Shown: in pieces, positions 11,347 through 24,309 of the stretch
Layout of the letters: each line of letters opens with the position of its first letter
How positions within the stretch are numbered: position 1 is the stretch's first letter
DNA from: Polyodon spathula
Lineage: Eukaryota > Chordata > Actinopteri > Acipenseriformes > Polyodontidae
Length of the DNA: 64,000 nt
Direction: 5' to 3'
NCBI RefSeq assembly: GCF_017654505.1
Contig: NC_054547.1
Span: forward strand, 28,795,346-28,859,345
Translations under genes and position numbers: made by a program
Notes under the pieces: generated by a model
Databases searched by the model: none
Seen by the model: the letters and a program-made list of their open reading frames with translations, nothing else
What the model was told of the DNA's origin: nothing

Positions 11347-12176
11347 TTATCCTTTAGAAATTGCTCTTTTAGTACTGATAGGATGTGCAGGTGACACTTG
11401 TAGGTACTGATTCATACCAGTAGGTTTCCAGTAAAGATCTGTTTTAATAGACGACTGATCAAGTTTAACCAAGGTGTCTAATAATTTAATTTTAGATTTC
11501 ACCAAAATGTTAGGGTGGAAATCATTTGCCAATTTATGAAACTGTACAAGAGATTCTTCTCCATGTGTCCATATTCCAAATATGTCATCCACATATCATA
11601 TGTATTCTAATGGTTTCTTGTCTAGTTTACTCAATAACATTTACTTATGTGCTTACAAAATGCATCCCTAATTTTGGATCCTTTGCTGTACATCATTCTG
11701 TTTGTAGCTTCCAAATGTAAAATAACTATTTTCTAAAACTATCTTGACAATATTTAATATTTCTTCCGTAGGTATCATGCTCTTATCTACTCTATGTTCC
11801 AGTGCCTCTTTACTTGCTTCTAACGTGTCATGCCTGGGAACACTGGGGTACAGGGATTTTACATTCATGCAAATAGAATGGTATTCTGTAGAAGTTTAAC
11901 CTTCGTATTATTAATCCTTTTCAGAAAATGGGTTGTATCTTTAGCACAGCTAGGTAAGCTTTCAACGTGTGGCTGCAGCTGCCTTTCAGCTATTTCTGCA
12001 ATAACACATCTTGGGTTATCAATTGTGCTAATAATCATTCGCATTGGGTGTTTTTCTTTGTGCATTTTTGGGTTACCGCTAACCAAACCTGTTCTTGATT
12101 TTGCAGAAGCAAGTAATTTCATTATTATTTCTCTAAAAACCCATTTTTCAAATAATCTACCTGCCAAAATGATCAC
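11347..12176 (-). pseudogene. Reverse transcriptase of the Penelope-like element, several frames
   Basis: Three partly overlapping open segments (12176-11865, 11868-11668 and 11592-11347) carry successive reverse-transcriptase motifs: SGNPKMHKEKHPMRMIIS with IDNPRC, NVKSLYPSVP, and the active site YVDD read across 11584-11595. Frame changes and stops between them show decay. Confidence 0.8.
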
Positions 12177-15100
12177 TTCTTTACGCTGTTATTATTAGTA
12201 TTTACTTCTTCATATGTATTTATATTTTGCAATTCAGTCCCTACTGCTTTTATATAATGATCTTTGTTCATTACTACCACCCCAGAAACTTTATCTGTTC
12301 TTATAATGATGCTATCATCCTTCATTAATTCCTTTAGTATATATATCCTTTATAGATATATTTTTTTTTCTCTGAGCAGAGCACCACTCTCTGGTTAAGA
12401 GAAGGTTGGAATCCCTGTTTAATAAGAGGTTTCCATAAAAAAAGTATTTAGGTCGACCCAACCTGGGCTTCATGTGGATCAAATCTGACCTCTCCTCCCG
12501 TGACCTTTTATGATAGCAGCTACGAAGCTGATTATGAATTCTAAACAGATACTGGCAGGACAAAAGGAAGTGAAAGCCAAAACAGATTACACTGGGATTC
12601 AAAAATAATGGGAATGGGGGGTACAAATAGAACTACAAGCACATAATAGTAATTAACTTCAACCCACTATAACACATACAACCGAAGTCTCAAAGTCATT
12701 TTAAAGACGATTAGACATTCTATGTGCAGTCACGCAGTTCTAAATCAGCCGGGATCGTTGCTGTGGTGGTGCTAACACTTGAGAGCTCAGAACATGGTCC
12801 ACTTCGCTGACCCCTTTGTTAATGCTTTCTCATCAGGAAAAAAAAAAATCAACACCATTGTCAGATCTTCCACCTTGAGTGTTAAATTCATTTTATATAT
12901 TAAAAATATGTTATACATGCAGCACAATTTAGGCTGAACACACCAACATGCAAATTGAACCCTTTTATAGTAAAGTGCTAAGAAAATCTCTCTGAGCCTT
13001 AATGCATTTAAAAACTGATGCATTTTTTTTTTGTCCTGTTTTTACTTCACATTAAAGTGCATGACAAACTGATTAAATCAGAGTAGATTGCTTTCAAAAC
13101 AGTAAGACAGTAAGATCTTAACACAATTCCCTAAACCTTACAATAAACTCTACAACATCAGTCACTGAAATGTTATTCATCTGCTTTATTATGTCTTGAA
13201 AATCCTGTAATTATTAACAGAGGGTTTCTTTGTATCTGTTTGCAATTATATTAGAAGGGTAACTAAATGTCATATACCTTTTCATACACAGCGTTAGAAA
13301 CCTTGAATTTGTTTTTTTGTAATAAATAAATGAGCAGGAGCCAGGAGACTGAGCTGTCAATTGCCTTTTTCTTACCCTATAGATGCACAAATGTCTCCCA
13401 GTAGTAAACATGTTGTGATATGCGTCAGTTAACAGCAGATCTAGCATTTCAAGGGGAGTTCTGAACCCCAAGACAGGGTATATTGACTAGTGCAAGATTC
13501 AAACCCTGCAGACTGGTGGCATCTTGGAATTTCACCCTTATACAAACAATGCAGCCTCACCTTCTGTACTCCTCTATGCACACATACCATGCACTGTACC
13601 ATCTTTGTGGGGGACAAGACAGCAACATAAAAATAAAAGCTGGTCTTCAATGAGACTGACCTCTCAAATAGTCAAGATCGTTTTGTCCTAGGATTACGAA
13701 CAGATTCTCTCCTTAAGAAGCACATTCAGCGTGAGTGGCTATAGTAGAATTAAAACGCTACCTTTTTAAAGCAGAAAACGGATTCATTGCTGGCGATATC
13801 AGGATGGCTATTTTATGTTAAAAATAAAAAAAAGCCCCTTACATTATCATCCTCAATGCCCTGTGGTTTATGAGCCACTAATTGACACACTGCATGTTCA
13901 TGAAAACTACTAAATGGCTGGGGAAAAACAGATCGTCAGTCAAGCCCTAGCAAGTGTGGATACATTTGTTACCATGGCTCTTGCTGCCCATTTTCTTTGT
14001 AAGCAGCTGTCAGCTGGCGTGTAGTTGTAAGGGGAGAATTGTTTTTGCACAGTTTGACTCATTTTTGCTCTTATTGTGGGTAGCTGTTTACTTTTTAGCC
14101 ACAATAGCTGGCATTTAGTCTAAGGCAACAATGGTAGTTCATTTTGCACTAGAAAATGAAATTCTTCAGTCTGCTTTATACAGTAGTTGCTATGCAACTA
14201 CAAATTAGTTTGCCATCAATTGTTGGCCAATCATTTGCACCTTACAAAGCCAAAAGGCTACACTGTTTTGTTAATGTCAATGACTAATTTTTGCTTATGG
14301 TGGCAATTTACAGTTTACATCATTGAAACAGAATGGGTATTTCTTGTTACTTTTTGCCGCTTCTTGCCCCGTTGTATGGAGGTGAAGAAATCTCTGCATT
14401 TAATTAAATCAACACTGCAGGGTGCAACAGGTAGTGTTTGCCACTGGGTCAACAGCAGTTCGTGGTTACTCACCTCCCCACTTGTGTACATTACACCCCA
14501 GAACTGATTCTGTTCTTAATTACCTATAAATCTTATTGACCCATATTGACTGTAAGTGACAGGAGAATGTTTATTTAAATAAGGGATGTCCATTATAAGA
14601 CAGCTAGTGAATTTGTTGGTTGTCATCACTCAAGGCCAGTGGGGTAGCGAAGGGGGAATGGGAGGCATTGTGAACTCTCTCTCGGCTTACAATTTGTTTG
14701 GAACCGCATGCCCCCCCAAACACCCACCCTTGAAACGGTGTTACAAATATATAAAAAGTGACTGTTGTTTACTTTTTATTTGAGGACGCTACAATCAGTA
14801 TACTACAACACAGGGAGGCTAAACTACGGAAGAATATACAGTAAGGGTTTTGGAGTAAAACTTAAATATTTTGTGGGATACTGCAACTTTAAAACGCATA
14901 TGGTGCATGGTTTAATGTGCATAATGTGTGTGCTTTTAAGAAGCATATTTCTAATATAAGCAAGGAGAATTACAAGTCACCAATTAATCAAACCCGTCTT
15001 ACACATCTGCTGTAATAGCATGGATAATTACTGTATTTTCCAACATTACAACCCTTCACAGAAAAAGTCAGAAACTCATCCCACAAAGCCTATAATGAAT

Positions 15101-15588
15101 ACATTTAGCCGTGAAGGTCAAAAAAGTATTTTTTCCATCAAGGCTACTGTGCATCACCTGATATACCACTATTTCTTCCATGATCTTTCTTAATAGTGGG
15201 TAAAATAATTCAGCCATTAACCGTATCGACTGCTTACCAAAAGCAGCTCTGTGTTAACGTAAAGACGACGGATTGGCTCATGTTATCCAAAAAATAGTTT
15301 TTTTTCAGCTTGTTCCAGTAACAGATAATAATCCACAAGATGAATATATAGACTGGTTTACAAATCACTGTATCTATATATAAAGGAGAGACAGCAAGTC
15401 AGTCAGACAGCCTCTATTTAACCTGAAATAATCATTTGATACCAGCACTGCCTCTGCTAAAGAAGTTCATTAACAAGTTTCATCAATAAGCAAACAAGAT
15501 AGTTAGTCTGATTATTGTCAACACCTACAGTACCTGCCATCTTGTTTTTTCAATGGGGGAAACCCTGCACCACGGGCCGAGTTCCTAC

Positions 15589-15703
15589 CTGACATAGAGT
15601 GATCTCTTCTGGCTGGTCCGCAACGACCCAGATCCTGAGCTTACACTGCTGTTCATCATCTGCTCCCGTAGATCATGGATTTTGGCTTCAAACCGACTGT
15701 ATT
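15589..15703 (-). CDS. dlg1: DLG1 exon: PDZ3 to SH3 linker
   Basis: A 115-nt exon encoding the end of residue 507 through 544, with [19 protein letters not shown] followed by a Ser/Gly-rich segment and [11 protein letters not shown]. This conserved linker leads into the SH3 domain; in MAGUKs it forms part of the PDZ3-SH3-GK supramodule. The acceptor ATTTCTAG and the donor GTAGGA flank it. The opening AA completes the Glu codon left by the PDZ3 exon and the final AG is completed by the SH3 exon. Confidence 0.97.
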
Positions 15704-15834
15704 CTAGAAATAATGGGATCAAAAAGGATTTTAGATATTTGTATGTAGATCATCTTAATATAGGTCTTCTTCACATCAGAGACTCCAGAACGACCCGCCT
15801 CTTCTGGGACTATTCCTCAAGATAGATCACCTGT

Positions 15835-15960
15835 GCAGTCATGGATACAGAAGCACCTGCCAATCAAAAGACTTCCTTTCAGCCTTCTATCAAGATTGGT
15901 CAGATCTGCTGTTATGTGCTTTTTTTTTTTTTTTTTTTTTTTTTACTGAAACAGACTGAC
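15835..15960. repeat. Unassigned dispersed repeat, copy 1
   Basis: Shares GGATACAGAAGCACCTG, then TCAA, CAGCC.TCTATC, GTCAGATCTGCT and (A)ACAGA..CTGA, in the same order, with 53718-53805. A T homopolymer has expanded within this copy. Confidence 0.5.
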
Positions 15961-18900
15961 ATTTTGTATCACAAATGTGTGTGTGGCATCTCTCTCACAG
16001 ATGTTTCTAAGCACACACATACCGTGCAATTTTGACTTTCTGGTATGTTATCACCACAAAGCACGGCTCTCCTAATCTAATCTGTAGCACCAAATTAACA
16101 CAGCTGTGGAGGCAATGCATGGTTATAGTCCTATCAATGAAAAGCAGCAGCCACAGTTAGTAAACCCACATTAGTAAACGGACACCTCTTTTAATGAGGT
16201 CAATATTTCAAATCCACGACTCCAGTAAGTGGTTATTGTTGGACAGAATACAGAATTACAGGCTGCAGTGCATGAGGGAAGTGATCATGCCTGGTGGCTT
16301 CTTTACTTATTTTAGGTATTGCCATTTCTGTTTGGATTAGACATCACTCATTCGTCAGGTTTATGTACTCTTTTGTTGTAACCAACCATCCATTTAGATA
16401 AAAACTGTGTTCTGCAGAGACAGTAAGGAACGCCACATTTTTCATGAATTATTCAAATGTCGTGGCCTACTTTGAGTTAATGTTCTCTGCCTCTCTACAG
16501 TATCCTCCTGTGTTGTTGTATCACATTATGAAAGACAATAGACACCATTTCTGTCAAGCGTCAAACTATAATTGGCATTTCTGCACTCCTCACCTTAGCA
16601 CATGATTAAATTTATGGTGGGGATGAGTCATAATAATAATAATAAAAGTGGGTCTCTTCTTTTAAACGTAAGGATAACAAATCATATCCAACATTAATAC
16701 ATACACATTGTTTTTAAAACTACGGTGCATTGGGAAATACAATACATATATAAAAACAATTAAAATATATTTTTAAATGTATTGTAAAAATATATCAGTA
16801 AAATGAACAGATCATTTTGCATAATGAGGAACACAAATAAGGATCTGCTTTTCCCATCTCCACAGATGTGCAGCTCTTCAGTACAATGGCACTCTGCAAA
16901 CACAAGAGACTTGCAATATATACCACAGCAATCAAAGTTTAGCAATGCTGCAAAACACAAAAAAATGAAAACCATGCAGAAAGTACAGTCACTCTAAACT
17001 ATCTTACCACCAGCAATTGAATCTGATCTGAGACAGATTAGCATTACGGTTTAAACCAGCAAAGACCCCAACAGCATGCTGCTCATTTATCACCCCTCCT
17101 CAAACAATATAACCTATAAATCCCCTTGCAGTTCTCTATACTTACACTAATCTTTCCTGAAGGACAGAATTCTCTCCCTGTAGGATTTCAGCAACCTATT
17201 TAGTTTACAACATCTGCAGCCCCCTCAGATCTGAAACTGGTCTGCTGAAGGAAAGATCTACATTGTGCTCGTCCACTCTGCCCGGTGTTCCATGTGACTC
17301 TGAACAGCGTGAGGCACACAGATACAAAACATCAAGACGCCAACCTCCCGAGCTAAGGCAGATGGATCAGCAGCCTTCTCCACCACAACGATGAACAGTG
17401 ATTATCTTCCTCTAAGGCTGAGTTGCAGTTCAAGCACCCTCAGTGTAGGATCACAACAGATGCTAATTGGCTCTGCTATTCCCCCACCCCCACCCCTCCT
17501 CCCCACCTCTACTCTGCTCATTCACAGCAATGTGCTACAGGCTCACAGACACAAGCACAGTATTCTTACTTCAATAAGAGTCTTTATAAAATATCTTTTA
17601 ATATTATGGATGAGATCAGTATTTTTTTTTTTATTTTTACTTTTTTTTAATCAGTGAGCTAATCTGTCTTGGTTTAATAGCTGAATTAAATCATATTTAG
17701 GAAAGTGTAATATCGTTAAAGTAAAAATACGATGAATATTGTACTATTCAAATGCTGAAACGAATTATACATAAAGTTTAGGAGAGCTCTGACATTTTAA
17801 ATCTGTGGCTTACATGGCAACAACCTTGTTAAATCATATAGAGCCACTAAAACTTCTAAAAGGAAATATTACAAAAACTGTGATACCACAGTGATATCTA
17901 AACTTCTAATATATTTTGTTGAATGTTACTTTGTCAAGGTACTCTTTCATCCTTTTCAAAACCTTGTACTCCAAATTGCCAGAAGCACAATTTGTTTAGA
18001 AAGCAAAAACATACAATAAAGTAACCAAACCCAAGATTAAATACATTTAACTGCAATACTTGGTCTTTAAAATCAATTCTCATAAAATTACATATTTTAT
18101 GTTTACTTGTTTCAAAATAATTTGTTTAAATATGTAACAACCAAAAATATGTTTACTGGTTAAACATGTCTCAACACAGGGATCATACCCTGCTGCAAAG
18201 CCCCAGGACAAAAATACTGCCACTTTGGAACTGTGACAAGTTTTACCTCGATGCAGTGCATAACAGCTCCATGATAAAGAATGGATACCTCAGAGGAGCT
18301 GTGCTTTAATAATCCCACAAGCTCTTTCTTCATAAAAAAAACCTGGTTTAATTGTTTGTGCCCACCCGCAGCAACCTACAGAAACCCTTTATACAACAAT
18401 CAGAAGATGAGCTTGTTAATGATGCAGACAATCAAGCTTGTATTTAATTAAAAACTTTGCTTGGACAGTGGTATTCAAATACCATGTTAAAAAATAAATA
18501 AATAAATACAGTCCACTGATCCACCTACATATTTTCCACCCAACCAGAAAGTTTGAAATATGTTATTTTTAAAGCTTTTTTAATTGAATTATTAATGTAC
18601 AAAAGCAACACCACCACCCGGAGCGCACATTAAAACCATTACAATTTGGGATCACCCCCATCACCTGCACAGATGAAGAGAGTTTTTTTTTCTGCAGCAT
18701 TTGACCTTTTTGCTGCTCGTTTTCACCCCTGTGAATACTGCATCTATGTGAAGTCCCTGGGTATATCTAATTGCCAGAAGCTTTTTTTTTTTTTTTTTTT
18801 TTTAAATAGGGGTTGTTTGTTAGCTAATGAGGATTAAAAAGTGAAGTGACATTTTGTGCTGGGCTGTGACTAGGACCTTTTTAAAATGCACAAAGTGGAA

Positions 18901-21900
18901 TTCCTGTTAATGGCTACAAAGCCATGTTTTATTTTACTATATTTTTCCACACACTAACTAACCACCCACCTGATAGAAGCTTTATAGTTAAATCAATACT
19001 AAGGCGAAGAAGCTCTTACTGTTTATCTAACCATGCTTGGCACATTTATTATCACACTACTGCAACACTTTTTCCTCATGTTTGAAACAGAAAAATGTGT
19101 TTGAGAGATCTAGAAAGCATTACAGACCGATGATATTCACGCTCACACAAGTTCCTTTAATCTTGTACATTTGCTTTTTTAAATTTATTTAAATTAGGAT
19201 GTTAATGTCCCAATATCAGATCTAATAAATAAAAAAAAAACATGTATTGTCAAAATATTAGTTTTGCATCTACAATTATTGCAGGAGATGTATGTTCTTA
19301 ATATAAAGCCATTGTCTACTGATTTAAATGAACTAGCAGTAAGAGCTATACCAGTTCAAATACATAAGGGCTGAAAGCTAATTATACCAAACAAGGTTAC
19401 ATTTATTTATAATCATGTTATGAAGCAGACAGAAGTTACACATTTTACAAAAAAGCTAAAAACAAAACAAATGTCAAGTAAACTAACGTTTCAGTCAGCA
19501 CCTTCTTCCGTGTTAGCCGTGAACAGGATCGTTTTTTAAAACCTTGAAAAACACCAATAAAGCAGGCTTCAAGGTTTCAGGCAAGAATTCTCAGATTATT
19601 GCAAACAAGATAAACAAACAAAAACGTTCCCAACCTTTGATCCACCCACAAGAACAGCCTTGGGAACATCTACAGAAAACAGTACGCATTTATAGAGTTT
19701 ACTCATTTCATTTTTCATACCTGATGTGCGTCTTTGGAGGGCTGTGTCACAAACCTAAAAATATTGCCAAAGGATGATTCAGAGGTGGCAGCAGAGTCGA
19801 TACACTTTAAGGCTGATTCACAGCTGGCAGCCGTCAATGCGTGACGTAATATTGAGGAGCTGAGAATGGGTTTTAGAAACAAGAAAGGCCCTTCCATTTA
19901 ACTGACAATACGTCATGCAAACTACGTTCCTTAAATAAAAATGAAGAATAAATGTTGTGCAAGCTTGATTTAGAGAAAATGACCATGTCGACAGCAATAA
20001 AAAAAAAGGTCTTTAAACAATGTGAGGAACATATTGATCTACACAAAAAGGACATTTCTAAAATGTTTTTGGAGGAATAAGACTACATTTTTCATAAACT
20101 CACACAATACTATTGAATGAAAGCCAATAATGAAGAGCCTTTGTTATTTCAAAGCACTGCAAGACTTGTACGATGATATTAGCCTTCACTTTGACGGCGA
20201 GTCTGAGAAATATAATTCTCTCTGTCCCGTCAATGACCTTTGCAGATATTAACACCACCCCAGGGAAAGAGCATGACTTCCCTTCAGCAATCTTTCCAGC
20301 CTGAGGCTCTAGTTTCTCAAGACTCTGTATAATTAATAAGCCTGTGTAAAAACCTTGTCACGCAGGACACAATAAAAAGAAAGTAATCATTTTCAAGCAT
20401 AAAAAAAAGGAACTAAAATTGTTCTTAAAAAAAAAAAAAAAATCAATCAAACTGACATTTAAATTTGACAACAGCTGGCAGGTAGTGTATGCGTGAACAA
20501 GATTTGTAAAGCAGATCAGGCAACACCACAAACTAACACAGTTTATCCTGACTTGTAACGGCTTGGAGATGGTATTTAGTAATGTTAAGATATGCTTGTT
20601 TCTGGGAATGCATTTTGCAGGTTATGCCCATTGGCCGAAGTGCAGCGGTAACCATAGAGCTGCTTTTCCTGGCCTGTTCACAACCAGACAGTTGAAAATG
20701 CATGAAAACACAAGCTTAGTTATGAAGGTGCTCATAAGGTTTTTAGTAATTACATTTCTCTAGGTACACAAGTAGACATCTGTGACTGGTTGTTTTGGTA
20801 ATTAGTTTCCACTAATATGCCAATATAAATGCACATATATAAAGGAGTTAACATCATTACATAGACCTTTTGCTCTGTTTTCACCCCTTTTCAGGTTTGA
20901 GTGGCAGAGCAATCTAGTTGACAAGTTATTGAAGCATTTATCGTCACACAGCTTGACAGAGAGATCTGTTAACAGTCGTTACAAATCCTGGACTTGCAAG
21001 GTGCTGTTTGTTACTGGAAAGACGATATGATACTGCAACCTCCATGTAGTTCCTTGCAGAAAAACAATTGACAGGTATAAATATATTTCTCACCCCAGAA
21101 ACAAAGGCATTTATTTTAGTGCAAAATGTATAATGTGTAAACACACACCCAATTTTAACATTCAAAACAATTTGCTTGTAAACCGTTTGCATCTTTAGAA
21201 ATATTTTACATGCACACAGAATATATTTAACTCCAGGTATAACATCTATTAGTTTTATTGACCTTGGTATAGTAGACTAATGATGTAGAACAGATATAGA
21301 TACAGATACATTGAATTTAATTCACAATAATTATTTAGATTTTCCATTGTAACCTGCAATATGGTCTGAGCCAAGGCTAAAACTTCATAGCAACACTAGT
21401 TTAAAATTATTTTTTTTTCAGTTAATCCTTAATGATCAAAGCCTGACTGCTTTTTAAATCTAAAATGTGAAAAGCTCTTGCAGTTCAAGCGGTACACTTA
21501 TATAACCACTCACAACTAAGCAAAACCTTGTCTACTTAAAGTGCTTTTTTTGCACACTTAAAAAGATCATGCTAATTTGGAACATCAACCCAAAAATCCA
21601 TTTACTTTCCCAAGTTATTTTCAAAGTATATCCTTGAAGTTGAACATGTATAAACAGGCAAGGTTCACGGCCTGGTTCTTTCTCGGTGTTTACGGAGACA
21701 ATTGTCAGGGAACGTTTCTCCTCACCTGGCAACACATTAGACCCTACAGGCCTGGTGCCCTGTGAACTCAAAGTGGACCTGCAGGACTGGCCATTGCCCT
21801 GCAGGGGCTGAATGGTCATACCCCGTAGAAACTCAGGGTGTAAACAGCACTTGACTTGGTCGTGGGATTGAAGGACGACCTTTAGTTCTCTTGAGATGTG

Positions 21901-23436
21901 GTGGAGATTGCTGCAGTGGGGACTGTCTAAATAAAGGTGGGTTAAATAATTGGGCACACTAAATTATTATTAAAACGCAGTCAAATAAAACGTTTTATTG
22001 GGCAGAGTGTGCTGCCATTGCTTAACATCTGCATTACCCAGAGATGTTTTCAAAAACAGAAACCCCACAAAATACAAGAGCCCCAGGTCAGGAAGTGCGC
22101 CGTTTTAAATGTTAAACATAGCTGAAAATCAAAGACGATGCAAGGAATAATTCCACAAGGCGGACTGCAACGGTGCGGCCTCCAGGGTTCAAATGTACCG
22201 TCAAAGTCTAAAATAAAAAACTCTTCAAAATGTGGACATTTCGTTATAAGTGTGAAGTCAGGCTTTGAAATAAAGGTTAACAAAGCTGGCATCCAAAAAT
22301 AATGCCCTAAGGATTTATATCTATATTATTAATTGCCTTTTTTTAAGAACACTCAAATGAGACCGAAGTGAAAATGACACGCGTTTCAAAAAAACACGAG
22401 GCTGTAAATGGCTGAATATTTTAAACATATAAAGAAGTAAATTAAAATGCTTACGGACAGAAAAAATGTGTTTTTGTACAAGTACTGTTCTCATGTCCCT
22501 TTGTATAGCTCACAGTGTGAGTGACGGGTGTCAGCAAGTACTTACTGTGACAAAATGTAAACCATGTTTATAAATACATATAAAAATGAAAAATGAAAAT
22601 TCTGATCAACTTCCCTTAATTTAAAAGGGACATCTGAAGGAACTTTGCTGGGAGTCAAACTGGAAAAACTCAATGTGAAATGCATATTCTTGACTGACTG
22701 ACTGAGAAAAAGGAGATGACACTGACAATGGTATTTACCCAAGTAACACACACCTAGGTGTTAATTAGGCTACTCAAAGCTGTGACTTGGAAAATCTCTT
22801 GGTTCTTTATTTGTTCATTTTACTTAGAGATGGGGCTGTTGTAATGTTACTAGTCAAAAGTTTAAAAAAAACAAACAAAAGAAAACCCAAAACTTTAAAT
22901 GTAATTTTATTAATGCACGTGTTTCTGTTTATCTTTCTTTACCTGCCTTTGAACTTGCTTTGAACTAGCTTGTCTGGAGTACTCTAACTGGCCAGACTTC
23001 CTCATTCTATTCAAACCATGTGAAGTGATCTTCCAACTCTGCTTGTCCAGCCTACACTACATATATAAATGTTGTCAGTGGGACCAGCCTTGTTGTAAAC
23101 TATAGCTTCACCTTCATTTCACAGGTCTAAACTTACCTGAAAAGTTACCTTATCCATGGTTATATTATGGTGCACAACTGTGAAATGCATCTGTGTTTCT
23201 CAGCTGTGCCTTTTAAGACAGCCATTTTGAAATAAACCACAGTAATGAACACTATGAAGATAATTGACTTTCATGAACGAAAACGCGCAGAATATGCACC
23301 GCACACCTGATCTGTCTAATAAGCTCGAGGAAGTCCTTAGCTGCAACCATCTGCGCACTCCATTCCATTTAGGTGAAAAATGCACTTCAAATTTAATTAT
23401 GAAATCTCCAAAAGTATGTGCATGCTTACAACACAC

Positions 23437-23912
23437 CCCAGTCCCTGCTGATGAGAAACATCTGCATAACATGATGATGCCACCACCATGCTTCACAGTA
23501 GGGATGGTGTTCTTTGGGTGATACGCTGTGTTGGGTTTACGCCAAATATAACGCTTTGTATTTAGGCCAAAAAGTTCCATTTTAGTTTCGTCAGACCACA
23601 AAACTTTTTGCCATATGGCTACAGAATCTCCTGAGTGTTGTTGCATACTTCAAAAAGGAATTCAAGTTGGGCTTTCTTGAGTAATGGCTTCCTTCTTGCC
23701 ACCCTACCATACAGGCCAGATTTGTGGAGTGCTTGGGATATAGTTGTCACATGCACACTTTGACCAGCCTTGGCCACAAAAGCTTGTAGCTTTTGCAAAG
23801 TTGCAATTGGCCTCTTGGTAGCCTCTCTAATCAGTCTCCTTCTTGCTTGGTCACCCAGTTTGGAGGGACAGCCTGATCTAGGCAGGGTCTTGGTGGTGCC
23901 ATACACTTTCAA
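23437..23912 (-). pseudogene. Tc1-like transposase, truncated and frameshifted
   Basis: The first segment has KVYGTTKTLPRSGCPSKL, typical of the second helix-turn-helix and linker of Tc1 transposases, through to KPLLKKAQLEF. The second, in another frame, has [13 protein letters not shown] with the first catalytic Asp kept, then [15 protein letters not shown] frameshift lies between about 23690 and 23640. The region with the second catalytic Asp and the Glu is lost, so it cannot be active. Confidence 0.82.
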
Positions 23913-24309
23913 CTTCTTAATAATCGTCTTGAGTCTTTGCTTTGAAATGCACTACCCAGCAGAGGGAACCTACATGAACTGCTGAATTTATCCTGAAATC
24001 ATGTGAATCACTATCATTTAACACAGGTGGAGGCCACGTAATTTGGTGTGTGATTTTGAAGGCGATTGGTTACACCTGAGCTAATTTAGGATTACTATTA
24101 CAAGAGGGGTGGACACTTATCCAACCAAGCTATTTCAGTCTTTAATCAATTTTCTACAGATTTTTTTTCATTTGGAAGTTGTGGGGTAGGATGTGCAGAT
24201 AAATGAAAAAAAAAAAAAAAAAAAGATTTTAATGCATTTTAATTCCAGGCTATAAGGCAACAAAAGGTGAAAATTTTGAAAGGGGGTGTAGACTTTCTAT
24301 AGGCACTGT
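23437..24309 (-). mobile_element. Tc1/mariner element, truncated
   Basis: One terminal end is present at the high-coordinate side: the minus strand starts CAGTGCCTATAGAAAGTCTA after a TA. Transposase sequence follows. The opposite terminal repeat is missing; similarity to transposase stops near 23437, after the segment [12 protein letters not shown], and the remaining sequence looks like plain intron. Part of the N-terminal DNA-binding region is also missing. Confidence 0.8.

Larger units (their letters stand above)
10520..12360 (-). mobile_element. Penelope-like retroelement remnant (reverse transcriptase plus GIY-YIG endonuclease)
   Basis: Broken coding sequence on the minus strand, in the order expected for a Penelope-like element. 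The early reverse-transcriptase part includes IIIRTDKVSGVVVMNKDHY near 12220-12310. Next come the segments RTGLVSGNPKMHK (11865-12176) and MNVKSLYPSVPRHD (11668-11868), then the catalytic YVDDIFGIW at about 11580-11595. The GIY-YIG endonuclease follows with LVYGIFCIKC..IKYVGETGASLHKKR (10824-11045) and a C-terminal RIKWMDRLDTMMPEGLN near 10690. The pieces sit in different frames with several stops, so it is dead; the 5' part is missing beyond about 12360. Family (Neptune/Poseidon-like versus other) is not settled. Confidence 0.85.
6710..15588 (-). other. DLG1 intron between linker and SH3 exons
   Basis: About 8.9 kb, much of it made of mobile-element remnants: a TIR element at 7305-8535, a TIR element with a Myb/SANT fragment at 9441-10321, and a Penelope-like element at about 10520-12360. 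From 12360 to 15588 I see only AT-rich intron sequence and short chance frames. Confidence 0.75.

Noticed and set aside
22050..22292. 80-codon open frame on the minus strand in an intron
   Set aside because: No known domain, no splice context and composition like the surrounding intron.
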